Assembly: GCF_042139015.1 (NCBI RefSeq)
Contig: NZ_JBHIKY010000002.1
Coordinates: forward strand, 1 to 64,000
Reading direction: 5' to 3'
From: JBHIKY01 sp042139015
GTDB lineage: Bacteria; Bacillota; Bacilli; Bacillales; Marinococcaceae
DNA length: 64,000 nucleotides
Part shown: positions 8,428 through 17,296 of the stretch, piece after piece
How positions within the stretch are numbered: position 1 is the first letter of the stretch
Layout: each line of letters opens with the position of its first letter
The notes under the pieces: model-generated
What the model was told of the DNA's origin: nothing
The model's database searches: none
What the model saw: the letters and a program-made list of their open reading frames with translations, nothing else
Made by a program: the position numbers and the translations under genes

Positions 8428-8563
8428 TGAAGAACGGAAGGCGGCGACTCCGTTGAGATCAGCGCAGTCTGAAAATCCATTCTGCCGAAGCATCGCTGAG
8501 GCAGAATTAGTTGAAGACAAGCCCCGCGGAAAGCGTCCACCTGCAGGGATGAAATCAACAAAA
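8428..8563. repeat. Bacillaceae-type GC-rich intergenic repeat
   Basis: The segment opens with GGAAGGCGGCGACTCC and closes with CCCCGCGGAAAGCGTCCACC and GAAATCAAC. I recognise these ends from a dispersed noncoding repeat seen in many Bacillaceae genomes. The interior has CATTCTGCCGAAG and GAGGCAGAATTAG, which can fold on each other (ATTCTGCC with GGCAGAAT). It lies between the two direct repeat copies. Confidence 0.65.
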
Positions 8564-8594
8564 CCCAAACTTTCTCTGTTTTATAAAAGCGGAT

Positions 8595-8824
8595 GGGACA
8601 AAAGTAAATTTTTTACGCAAAATCCAGACGATTCTACTGTATCTGTCTGGATTGTTTGTTACTCTTGAGTTTTCATAAAATGCTCCGTCAAAACGCTTCG
8701 CTTTCCACAGGCACGGCTCAAGCCTCCCCGGCAGAAAGAACACTGCCAATGGAGACTTGAGACTCGTGCTGTCCTGCGACGCACAGGACCGTGCTGGTAG
8801 CGATGTTGGCCACAGGACGTGACC
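8595..8824. repeat. Intergenic repeat, copy B of a direct pair
   Basis: Same orientation as copy A, offset by 545 bp. It carries an extra internal segment at about 8711-8790 that contains the inverted pair GTCCTGCG and CGCACAGGAC. The shared ends suggest one mobile or amplifiable element with an optional internal module. Confidence 0.8.
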
Positions 8825-8943
8825 TGTTGTTCTAATCGACCAGCAGTCTAGGAATTTGACTGCGCATTGGATCTATTTTCTCGTTCAAGGATTTTAATAT
8901 TCGTCTTTCAAGAGACTATTTTTAATTTGTCCAAGCCTCTTTA

Positions 8944-9375
8944 TTATTTTTGCTCAATATTCATAAATGGATTTTTCGTCGTCGTACCCTGGAGCTTGTC
9001 TCCTCCAGCAGATTCTATAATTTCATCAGTTACTGTATTGGAAATTGTAGTAGATACCAGCTGCAGAAGCTGGTTTACATCGGTTTGACTCTGTTTAAAC
9101 TCCTGCACGAGTGGAATATCATCAATTTCAGCATTTAGATCATCAATCTGTTGTTCTACCTTTTTCAGTGCCTCAGTTTTTTCATAATGCTGCAGGTTTA
9201 CTGCTTCTTTTTGTTTCTTTTTTATCTTCCCAATTAATTCCTGCACTTTTAAATTTCGATTAATCTGTTCTTCTGCGCGCTTAAAGAAGTCAACTTCTTC
9301 TGTTTCTGCTATCATTTTTCCGAGTTCACGCGCTTTACCGAGCACTTCTTTTTTTGAATAAATCGTCTCACTCAT
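8944..9375 (-). CDS. ricA: RicA (YmcA), RicAFT complex subunit
   Basis: This 143-residue helical protein matches YmcA/RicA, which with RicF (YlbF) and RicT (YaaT) guides RNase Y processing and affects Spo0A phosphorylation, biofilm formation and competence. Shared segments include YSKKEV at the start, TEEVDFFKRAEEQIN, KKQKEAVNLQHYEK and LLQLVSTTISN. Its ATG shares one base with the miaB stop (TGATG), so translation is probably coupled. Unlike the B. subtilis protein, which ends with a cysteine-containing tail, this sequence contains no cysteine at all, so any Fe-S ligand would have to come from RicF or RicT. Confidence 0.93.
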   Translation of the reverse strand: MSETIYSKKEVLGKARELGKMIAETEEVDFFKRAEEQINRNLKVQELIGKIKKKQKEAVNLQHYEKTEALKKVEQQIDDLNAEIDDIPLVQEFKQSQTDVNQLLQLVSTTISNTVTDEIIESAGGDKLQGTTTKNPFMNIEQK

Positions 9376-10991
9376 CAGCTTTGCACCTCTGCCATTTCTG
9401 TCATATTTCCATCAAGACTCCATGTTTTAGCTTTAGTAATCGTAACATAGACGATCTTACCAATACATGATTTCGGCCCTTGGAAATTCACCAGCTTATT
9501 CGTACGGGTCCTCCCGGAAAGAATATCTGCATTTTTTTTGCTTTCCCCTTCGACAAGTACCTCTACTGTCTGCCCTTCAAGTTCTTTATTTCTTCTTGCG
9601 GAAATCTCATTGACAACTGCATTCAAGCGAGCTAGTCTATCTTTTTTTACTTCCATTGGCACATTATCCTGCATTTTTGCAGCCGGTGTGCCGTCACGAG
9701 GGGAGTAGATATACGTAAAGGCACTGTCATAGTCCATTTCCCGCATAAGGGTCAGTGTATCCTGAAATTGTTCTTCTGTCTCATTTGGAAATCCTACAAT
9801 AATATCCGTCGTAAACGAAGCATTCGGCATGGCTTTTTTAATCTTGCGGGCAAGCTCCGTATAGCTTTCTCTCGTGTACTTTCTCGCCATCAGCTTTAAT
9901 ACTTTACTGTTCCCCGACTGGACCGGCAGGTGAATGTGTTCCACCAGATTTCCGCCTTTGGCGAGTACGTCAATAAGATGGTCATCGAAATCACGAGGAT
10001 GGCTGGTCGTAAATCGAACACGCGGGATATCAATTTTTCGGATTTCATCCATGAGATGACCCAGCCCATAGTCTTTGTCCAGGTCTTTTCCGTAGGCATT
10101 CACATTTTGTCCAAGCAGCGTAATTTCCTTATAGCCTTGGCGGGCCAGGTCGCGCACCTCCGCAATAATATCCTCAGGGAGCCGGCTTCTTTCCTTTCCG
10201 CGAGTATAAGGCACAATGCAATACGTACAGAACTTATCACAGCCATACATAATATTCACCCAGGCCTGCGTTTTGCCAACTCGTTTTCTCGGCATATTCT
10301 CTACTACATCGCCTTCTTTAGACCAGACTTCGATCACCATTTCCTTGCCCTGGATTGCATCCTTTAACAAGTGAGGAAGGCGGTGAATATTGTGGGTGCC
10401 GAAGATGAGGTCGACATGCTGATGTTTGTTCATAATTTTATTTACGACTGACTCCTCCTGTGACATGCAGCCGCAGACTCCTAAAATTAATTCAGGCTTC
10501 TCTTTTTTCAAATGCTTTAAATGACCGACTTCTCCAAACACCTTATTTTCAGCATTTTCACGGATCGCACATGTGTTTAAGAAAATAACATCGGCATCCT
10601 CGGCTTCATCTGTGGCGATAAATCCCATATCCTCAAGAATTCCTGCCATATTTTCGGTGTCATGATAATTCATCTGACAGCCATAAGTGCGGATCAAATA
10701 TTTTTTTCCGGATCCGATCGCTCTCATTTCAGATGGGATGGAGAAATCATAATGCACTTCGACATCTTCTTTTCCACGCCGTTTTCCTTTTTTATAATCC
10801 GGCTGGTCATTAATTAAAATACTGCGCCCGCCGATTTTCATGTATTGTTTTCCATCACTGTTTTCTTCCATGCTGGCATTGGAAAAATCGAAATATTTAC
10901 TAAAATCTTTATTGGAAGCAGTCGTTTTATCAGACGCTGCATGGTTGTCTCGCGTTTCACCCATTTGCTGCTTACGCTGTTCTTCGTTCAT
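9375..10991 (-). CDS. miaB: tRNA methylthiotransferase MiaB
   Basis: MiaB converts i6A37 of tRNA into ms2i6A37 using radical SAM chemistry and an auxiliary Fe-S cluster. The N-terminal domain contains YGCQMNYHDTE and the cysteines of the first cluster (CAIRENAENK, GCMSQEE). The radical SAM CxxxCxxC motif is CDKFCTYC, with PYTRGKERS after it, and a C-terminal TRAM domain follows (EVLVEGESKK onward). The start at 10991 is chosen over 11057 because AAAGGAGAG precedes it. The resulting 538-residue protein has a polar N-terminal extension, as in other Bacillus MiaB. It is coupled to ricA. Confidence 0.96.
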   Translation of the reverse strand: MNEEQRKQQMGETRDNHAASDKTTASNKDFSKYFDFSNASMEENSDGKQYMKIGGRSILINDQPDYKKGKRRGKEDVEVHYDFSIPSEMRAIGSGKKYLIRTYGCQMNYHDTENMAGILEDMGFIATDEAEDADVIFLNTCAIRENAENKVFGEVGHLKHLKKEKPELILGVCGCMSQEESVVNKIMNKHQHVDLIFGTHNIHRLPHLLKDAIQGKEMVIEVWSKEGDVVENMPRKRVGKTQAWVNIMYGCDKFCTYCIVPYTRGKERSRLPEDIIAEVRDLARQGYKEITLLGQNVNAYGKDLDKDYGLGHLMDEIRKIDIPRVRFTTSHPRDFDDHLIDVLAKGGNLVEHIHLPVQSGNSKVLKLMARKYTRESYTELARKIKKAMPNASFTTDIIVGFPNETEEQFQDTLTLMREMDYDSAFTYIYSPRDGTPAAKMQDNVPMEVKKDRLARLNAVVNEISARRNKELEGQTVEVLVEGESKKNADILSGRTRTNKLVNFQGPKSCIGKIVYVTITKAKTWSLDGNMTEMAEVQS

Positions 10992-11125
10992 GATCAGCTC
11001 TCCTTTCATTCTCGCAAAATGGAGAAGGTCCAATATAAAATTATACCCCGTATACACCTGGAAAACAACCGTTTCCGCGACTGCAGCCGTTGTTCAGATT
11101 TCAATGAAATAAAAAAGAAGCCGCT

Positions 11126-12796
11126 TTAATTAACAACAAGGCGCCGGTGACGATTAATGGCAGCCGCTATTTCATATCGTCTCGGCATTGCCATATCCCC
11201 AGGATGAGAACCAAAAAATGGAGAGACTCGATCAAGTCCATATTCTGAGACTTCTGCTTCGAGGAATTGTAATACTTCCTCCATCGATGCATTTTCCTCC
11301 AGATATCTGCAGGCATACTGTATCATGTTCGCAATCGCATTCGTCTGGGAGCTGTTTAAAAGCTGCTCTACCCCGGTAAGATCTATTGCATCTCGTCCAT
11401 ATAAAATCGTCTGTTTTCCTTTCGCAGCCACTTTACTTTTCTTTCCTTTTTTCGACTGAAAGCAGTTCGTCTGAATAACTCTTTCGGAAATTGGACCGAA
11501 ATTGCTTCCGGCCTCCATCTGCCGTGAAGAACCATAGAGAGCCGCAATTTCTTTTGCTTTTTTTGTCACATCAGTCGGGCGGTACTCCTCAAGCATCACC
11601 ACCGAATCAGCCACATCAAAATAGTCACCTGCCCCGCCGACTACCAAAATGGTGGAGACTCCATGATCGGTGTAGAGGGAATTAACTTTATCTATAAATG
11701 GAGTAATCGGTTCCTTATCTTTTGCCACGAGCGCCTGCATTCTTCCATCACGGATCATAAAATTGGTCGCACTCGTATCCTCATCAATTAATAAGCAGTT
11801 TGTTCCGGCTTCGAGACTTTCCATAATATTAGCAGCCTGGGAAGTACTTCCGCTGGCATTATCAGTACTAAAAGAATCCGTTGATTTATCTATGGGAAGA
11901 TTAGAGATAAATGGAGAAATATTCACTCCCGCGACACTTCGGCCGTCCTCTGCCCGCACTTTGCATGCGCCTGCCCGGGTAATAACAAATTCTCTTCCGT
12001 CCCCGCTGCGATGGTTATATACTCCTCGTTCAATTGCTTCTAATAAGGTGCTTTTTCCATGATAACCGCCCCCGACGATAATATTAATACCTTCTTTTAC
12101 AGCCATACCTCTAATAGGAGGTCTATGTGGCAGCGGTATTTCCACTCGCATACTGTCCGGCGACTGAAAAGATACAGCGTTTTCTTTAAGCGGTCGATTA
12201 CTTATCCCGCTCTCTCTGGGCAGAACAGAGTCTTCTGCAATAAAGGTAATCAGTCCGTTCTCTATTAAAAATTCACGAATGGCCTGCTGCTGATCTGCCA
12301 GCTCCAGCTGTGCCCGGAGCTTATCAGCAGAATAGTGGAGCACTGCTGTCTCCAGAATTTTAGGAAGATCTCTGCTTAAAAGCTGGACGGCTTCTTTCCC
12401 AAGGATCGTTCTTCCTCTTGCCGGAAGGTGAACCGACATTCTAATTTCTATTTCTTTCTCCCTTATCAGAACTGCTGTGCGATCGAGAATTTCCTGGCCG
12501 GGTCCGTCAATTTGCAGACTGCTGCTTCTCTGTTTTTTCAGGGCAAGCTGAATTTCTTTAGCAAAGAAATCAACAGAAGCCACCCTTCTTTGCTGGCTGC
12601 TATCCGCCTCTGCGCCTAGAGAAAGCAGCTGCCTTCCCACACTTATCCTTATTCTTGAAGGACTCGCATAGGGATCGGGCTGGATATGATCAATATGAAG
12701 AGTAAAATTGGGAAATGAATAGCGTCCTTTAATATCGTTGTATGCTTTGTAACCTTTTCGATCTATTCGGTTTAAATGTTGTATTAATTGCTTCAT
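11126..12796 (-). CDS. Predicted ABC-class ATPase (COG3044-type), function unknown
   Basis: The 556-residue protein has a P-loop GGGYHGKST near the middle and the segment LLIDEDTSATNFMIRDGRMQ, which carries the Walker B acidic residues and is characteristic of the family annotated only as predicted ATPase of the ABC class. No transmembrane segment is seen, so it is not a transporter. A basic patch (KSKKGKKSKVAAKGK) lies at about residues 450-470. AAAGGAGAC precedes the ATG. It stands alone between korB and miaB with a terminator upstream, so the context does not fix a role. Family identity is fairly sure; biochemical function is unknown. Confidence 0.85.
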   Translation of the reverse strand: MKQLIQHLNRIDRKGYKAYNDIKGRYSFPNFTLHIDHIQPDPYASPSRIRISVGRQLLSLGAEADSSQQRRVASVDFFAKEIQLALKKQRSSSLQIDGPGQEILDRTAVLIREKEIEIRMSVHLPARGRTILGKEAVQLLSRDLPKILETAVLHYSADKLRAQLELADQQQAIREFLIENGLITFIAEDSVLPRESGISNRPLKENAVSFQSPDSMRVEIPLPHRPPIRGMAVKEGINIIVGGGYHGKSTLLEAIERGVYNHRSGDGREFVITRAGACKVRAEDGRSVAGVNISPFISNLPIDKSTDSFSTDNASGSTSQAANIMESLEAGTNCLLIDEDTSATNFMIRDGRMQALVAKDKEPITPFIDKVNSLYTDHGVSTILVVGGAGDYFDVADSVVMLEEYRPTDVTKKAKEIAALYGSSRQMEAGSNFGPISERVIQTNCFQSKKGKKSKVAAKGKQTILYGRDAIDLTGVEQLLNSSQTNAIANMIQYACRYLEENASMEEVLQFLEAEVSEYGLDRVSPFFGSHPGDMAMPRRYEIAAAINRHRRLVVN

Positions 12797-12861
12797 GTCC
12801 TGTCTCCTTTCTCGTATCTGAGAGTGATATTACCTCATGTGAGGCTGCGCAAACATCAAAA

Positions 12862-12888
12862 CAGGACCGGAGAAGAATCCCGGTCCTG
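12862..12888 (-). terminator. korAB terminator
   Basis: A perfect 9-bp stem, CAGGACCGG (12862-12870) and CCGGTCCTG (12880-12888), lies directly after korB, with TTTTG on the minus strand side and TTTTT on the plus side. Confidence 0.78.
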
Positions 12889-12897
12889 CATTTTTGT

Positions 12898-13764
<867 letters not shown>

Positions 13765-15504
13765 TTACAAAACCTCCCTGCACTTGCTGTGAATTTCGGA
13801 CGGAAGAAACGGGTTTCCATCGTACTTCAATATATTTTCCACTTTTACGCCGGTATTCAGGCGGATAATCTGCCCGAGCTGACCGGTAGCGTTATTTTCA
13901 ATGACGACTGCTTTTTTAGCTTTGTTCAGCTGTTCAAGTAACTCTTTCTCCGGGAAAGGATGAAGAAGCCGGATATGAGCATGATTCACTTTAAAACCTT
14001 CTTTCTCGAGCCGGGGCATAGCTTCTTTAATAGTACCACGGGTGGAGTTGATTCCGATAATTAATAAATCAGCTTCATCATGATTTGCTTCCACATGTAC
14101 CGGCTCTTCAAACCGTAACGAAAGATTCTTCGTCTTTTTTAGACGCTTATCCATCTGAGTGACACGGTTTTCGGGATTTTCAGAAGGTTTTCCCATTTCA
14201 TCATGTTCTACACCAGTGACGTGAAAAATCCCATTTTTCGTACCTGGAAGGACACGTTCTGAAATTCCATCAGCTGTGTCCGCATACCTCTTAAAATAAT
14301 CTCCCGGCGCTTGTTCTTCAAACTCTTCACCGCTGTTCAACCTGCCGCGCTCAATTTTGATTTTATTATAATCTAGAGGTTCAACTGTCTGCTTTCCAAG
14401 GGAAAGTGCAAGGTCTGTCATTAAAATGACAGGGCATTGGTATTCATCTGCGAGATTAAAGGCCTGGATTGTATCATAAAACGCTTCCTGAACAGTACTT
14501 GGAGCAATAACAATTTTCGGAATCTCCCCGTGTGTCCCATAAAGCATCGCCATCATGTCTGACTGTTCCTGCTTTGTAGGAAGGCCGGTGCTTGGTCCTC
14601 CCCGTTGAGTGTCGACAATAACAAGAGGCGTTTCTGTCATGCCGGATAACCCAATCGCTTCCGTCATTAGTGATAAACCAGGCCCAGCTGAAGCGGTAAA
14701 GGATCGGACACCACCGTAGTTTGCTCCAATTGCCATGTTTGCTGCTGCAATCTCATCCTCTGTCTGAATGACTGTGCCGCCAAAATCAGGAAATTTTTTA
14801 ATTAAGTATTCCATAATCTCAGAAGCCGGAGTAATAGGATAAGCCGCCATGAATCGAGACCCGCCTGCAATAGCGCCGAGACCTATGGCGTCATTACCGA
14901 TCATAAACATCCTCTTATTGCCATCTGCTTTATTCAATCGGAAATTCTCTACATTTCCGCCTGCCTGCTTTTGAAATTGCGCAGCGCCTTCTCGCACGGC
15001 GTTCATATTTTTTTCAACGACTGCTTCGCCTTTTTTGCTAAAGATTTCTTCGACGACTTCCTGGTAATTCTCAGTGGATATTCCCAGAATGGCACTGGAC
15101 GCACCCACAGCCACCATATTTTTCATTAATGAAGTTCCAAGCTCATTAGCAATCTCTGTAAATGGAACATCATAAAGCACTGCTTTGCCGTTCTCCGGAA
15201 CGACTGGATTAAACTTTGAATCCGCGATGACAATCCCGCCATTTCGAAGCTCTGAATAATTGACATCGATCGTTTCTTGATCAAAAGCTACTAAAATATC
15301 AAGATCGTCAGAAATTGAATTAATCTGGCTTGTGCTGACTCTGATTTTATTATTAGTATGTCCACCTTTAATTCTTGAAGAGAAATGACGGTATCCATAC
15401 AAATAATAACCAAGACGGTTTAACGCAACGGAAAAGATTTCCCCAGTACTTTCAATTCCTTCCCCCTGCTGGCCACCAACTTTCCATGAAAGTTGTTCTA
15501 TCAT
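13765..15504 (-). CDS. korA: 2-oxoacid:ferredoxin oxidoreductase, fused gamma-alpha subunit
   Basis: The 579-residue chain starts with a gamma domain (GGQQGEGIESTGEIF, about residues 1-190) fused to an alpha domain with the pyrimidine-binding fold (AAYPITPASEIMEYL, then QTEDEIAAANMAIGA and TASAGPGLSLMTEAIGL). This fusion is typical of the Bacillales and actinobacterial KorAB enzymes, which work as heterotetramers and can tolerate oxygen better than clostridial ones. AAAGGATG precedes the ATG. A strong vegetative promoter lies at 15684-15713, giving a leader of about 170 nt with a 9-bp hairpin. Confidence 0.94.
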   Translation of the reverse strand: MIEQLSWKVGGQQGEGIESTGEIFSVALNRLGYYLYGYRHFSSRIKGGHTNNKIRVSTSQINSISDDLDILVAFDQETIDVNYSELRNGGIVIADSKFNPVVPENGKAVLYDVPFTEIANELGTSLMKNMVAVGASSAILGISTENYQEVVEEIFSKKGEAVVEKNMNAVREGAAQFQKQAGGNVENFRLNKADGNKRMFMIGNDAIGLGAIAGGSRFMAAYPITPASEIMEYLIKKFPDFGGTVIQTEDEIAAANMAIGANYGGVRSFTASAGPGLSLMTEAIGLSGMTETPLVIVDTQRGGPSTGLPTKQEQSDMMAMLYGTHGEIPKIVIAPSTVQEAFYDTIQAFNLADEYQCPVILMTDLALSLGKQTVEPLDYNKIKIERGRLNSGEEFEEQAPGDYFKRYADTADGISERVLPGTKNGIFHVTGVEHDEMGKPSENPENRVTQMDKRLKKTKNLSLRFEEPVHVEANHDEADLLIIGINSTRGTIKEAMPRLEKEGFKVNHAHIRLLHPFPEKELLEQLNKAKKAVVIENNATGQLGQIIRLNTGVKVENILKYDGNPFLPSEIHSKCREVL

Positions 15505-15524
15505 GCTCTCTCATCCTTTCCAAA

Positions 15525-15596
15525 CTACTTTCTCTCTCTCGTGTATATAGCTATAGCAGCAAGTTTTTCTTGCTGCTCTTCGGTCAAAGCGGGCAC
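15525..15596 (-). CDS. Possible 23-residue leader ORF before korA
   Basis: A GTG at 15596 opens an ORF reading MPALTEEQQEKLAAIAIYT and then a few basic residues, stopping about 20 nt before the korA ATG. It spans the leader hairpin. The peptide looks amphipathic and non-random, but the ribosome binding site is poor and I cannot exclude chance. Confidence 0.22.
   Translation of the reverse strand: MPALTEEQQEKLAAIAIYTRERK
15555..15577 (-). promoter_or_regulatory. Hairpin in the korA leader
   Basis: AGCAGCAAG (15555-15563) and CTTGCTGCT (15569-15577) form a perfect 9-bp stem with a 5-nt loop. No T-run follows, so it is not a simple terminator. It may be a structured leader element or an mRNA stabiliser. 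Confidence 0.45.
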
Positions 15597-15683
15597 TTTT
15601 TCATCTTAGAATGAACAGGCTGAAAAAGCAAGGTTTGTTAAATTAATCTATCCGTTTTCTCATTACTGTATCTATGTATATTG

Positions 15684-15713
15684 ATTATAACAGAGTAATC
15701 CTATCAGATTCAA
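15684..15713 (-). promoter_or_regulatory. Vegetative promoter of korAB
   Basis: Minus-strand -35 TTGAAT (15713-15708), an 18-bp spacer and a perfect -10 TATAAT (15689-15684). It is the best-placed sigma-A site upstream of korA. Confidence 0.75.
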
Positions 15714-15817
15714 AGGTTTTTTGAAAAATACAACTATTGTTGAGTCAGTACGAAAAGCGTCAGCTCCTTTACTCACTAGCCCTTAGCTTTTTCTTAAGAA
15801 GGTCCACGCGGTGCAGG

Positions 15818-15922
15818 CGGACAGGAGATCCGTTTTTTTGTTATTTTTCACTTTTTTTGAATGGTTGGCGGAAACCAGCTCGCTGCTTGGAGCAAATAGC
15901 CGAACCAATGTTCAAAGAACCC
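15818..15922 (+). repeat. Intergenic repeat, short form (inverted partner at 20.8 kb)
   Basis: It opens with CGGACAGGAGATC, continues with a T-rich tract and TTTTTTTGAATGGTTGGCGGA, and ends with CGCTGCTTGGAG, AAATAGC and AGAACC. The same blocks, in the same order but on the opposite strand, occur at 20762-20946 with about 77 bp more in the middle. No coding potential is seen. Confidence 0.8.
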
Positions 15923-15961
15923 GCCGTATTTTGTAAAAAATGAATTTCATTCAAGTCAAAA

Positions 15962-15994
15962 TAAAAAACCGGCTTTAAATGCAGCCGGTTTTTG
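15962..15994 (-). terminator. spoVS terminator
   Basis: Perfect 11-bp stem, AAAAACCGGCT (15964-15974) and AGCCGGTTTTT (15983-15993), 20 bp after the spoVS stop. Confidence 0.88.
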
Positions 15995-16013
15995 TTTATT
16001 CCTATAATATTCT

Positions 16014-16274
16014 TCAGCGGGGTTCTACAATCAATTTAATAGCTGTTCTTTCTTCCCCATCAATCTCAATGTCCGTAAACGCAGGGATACAAACAAGATC
16101 AATACCGCTTGGAGCCACAAAGCCTCTCGCAATAGCAACAGCCTTGATGGATTGATTCAGGGCGCCTGCTCCGATTGCTTGAATTTCTGCTGCCCCTCTT
16201 TCTCGAATAACTCCTGCAAGAGCGCCGGCAACAGAATTAGGGGTGGATTTAGCTGATACTTTTAATACTTCCAT
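16014..16274 (-). CDS. spoVS: Stage V sporulation protein S
   Basis: SpoVS is a small, highly conserved protein needed for efficient spore coat and cortex maturation and affecting septation. Its Alba-like fold suggests nucleic acid binding. The 86-residue sequence (MEVLKVSAKSTPNSVAGALA, then QAIGAGALNQSIKAVAIARG) is nearly invariant among sporeformers. AAGGAGGT precedes the ATG. It has its own sigma-H promoter and terminator, so it is a single-gene unit after ymdB. Confidence 0.97.
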   Translation of the reverse strand: MEVLKVSAKSTPNSVAGALAGVIRERGAAEIQAIGAGALNQSIKAVAIARGFVAPSGIDLVCIPAFTDIEIDGEERTAIKLIVEPR

Positions 16275-16315
16275 CTATAGTACCTCCTTGTTGGGATCTA
16301 GCCCTCGTTAACTAT

Positions 16316-16343
16316 ATTCATGATGGAGCGTGCTTATTCCTGC
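16316..16343 (-). promoter_or_regulatory. Sigma-H promoter of spoVS
   Basis: Minus-strand GCAGGAATAA matches the sigma-H -35 element RnAGGAWWW. TGAAT matches the -10 (HGAAT) after about 12 bp. spoVS is known as a sigma-H gene in B. subtilis, which supports the call. Confidence 0.75.
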
Positions 16344-16378
16344 TGTGAATAGAAAGAATTTTGCGCTATTTTACTGTT

Positions 16379-17173
16379 TTATTCGTAAAAAGGAGTTTCG
16401 TCGCTGATATGAATGCGCTCTGCCGCTTGGGCTCTGCCGTTCGAAGGATCGAAATGTATTAGGATTCCGTTTAATTGTTCCCGTCCTTTATCTACTTCAA
16501 ACCTTACTGGCAAATTTGTTAAAAATTTGTTAAGAACACTCTCCTTTTCCATCCCAAGTATCCCATCTAGCGGCCCTGTCATTCCGACGTCCGACTGGTA
16601 GGCTGTGCCAGACGGAAGAATTCTCTCGTCAGCTGTCTGCACGTGCGTATGAGTGCCGATCACAGCTGACACTCTTCCATCTAAATACCAGCCGAGCGCT
16701 TGTTTTTCGCTCGTGGCTTCTGCATGAAAATCGACAAATATTATAGGCGTCCGCTTTTTTATTTGTTCAATAATTTCATCAGCTTTACGGAAAGGGTCAT
16801 CGTTAGCAGGCATAAATGTACGGCCCATCAGGTTAATAATCCCTATTTCCAACTGGTTGACCTTAATAATTTTATAGCCCTGGCCGGGTGTTCCGTCCGG
16901 GTAATTAGCAGGACGTACCAACAGTGGAGCGTTATCTATAAACGAGAAAATCTCTTTATTGTCCCAGCTGTGGTTCCCAAGCGTCACAGCCTGCGCCCCT
17001 TTTTCCAAAAAACGTTTATAGATTTTCTCAGTAATTCCTTTTCCTCCCGCCGCATTTTCTCCATTTACCACTGTAACGGCAGGGTTGTACTTTTTTTTCA
17101 GTTTTGGTAAATATTCATCTATCATTTTTCTGCCGGGAGAGCCGACGACATCTCCAATAAACATTAGCTTCAT
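16379..17173 (-). CDS. ymdB: Metallophosphoesterase YmdB
   Basis: YmdB is a binuclear metal phosphodiesterase acting on 2',3'-cyclic nucleotides and influencing biofilm and motility decisions. The 264-residue protein has the metal-binding motifs in order: GDVVGSPGRK at the N-terminus, NGENAAGGKGI, GNHSWDNKE, DFHAEATSEK and GTHTHVQTADE, which together supply the conserved Asp, Asn, Glu and His ligands. AAGGAATTATGAA precedes the ATG. It lies 120 bp after rny, whose terminator separates them, so at least part of its expression may come from an unseen promoter. Confidence 0.95.
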   Translation of the reverse strand: MKLMFIGDVVGSPGRKMIDEYLPKLKKKYNPAVTVVNGENAAGGKGITEKIYKRFLEKGAQAVTLGNHSWDNKEIFSFIDNAPLLVRPANYPDGTPGQGYKIIKVNQLEIGIINLMGRTFMPANDDPFRKADEIIEQIKKRTPIIFVDFHAEATSEKQALGWYLDGRVSAVIGTHTHVQTADERILPSGTAYQSDVGMTGPLDGILGMEKESVLNKFLTNLPVRFEVDKGREQLNGILIHFDPSNGRAQAAERIHISDETPFYE

Positions 17174-17267
17174 TTCATAATTCCTTTCATCTTCGCAATC
17201 TATCCGTCATTATTTACTTGACAGAAGGAATATTAAACGTTTACCTTTATTCTGTCTTCCTGCTAAA

Positions 17268-17296
17268 GAAAAAAGCGACGTCGTAACGTCGCTTTA
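17268..17296 (-). terminator. rny terminator, overlapping the stop codon
   Basis: AAAGCGACGT (17272-17281) and ACGTCGCTTT (17286-17295) form a perfect 10-bp stem with a 4-nt loop, followed by TTTTTTC on the minus strand. The rny stop codon lies in the first arm. Confidence 0.88.

Noticed and set aside
8136..8749. Several short ORFs on both strands in the ricA-cotE gap
   Set aside because: They cover the two direct repeat copies and the GC-rich repeat, lack ribosome binding sites, and show no domain.
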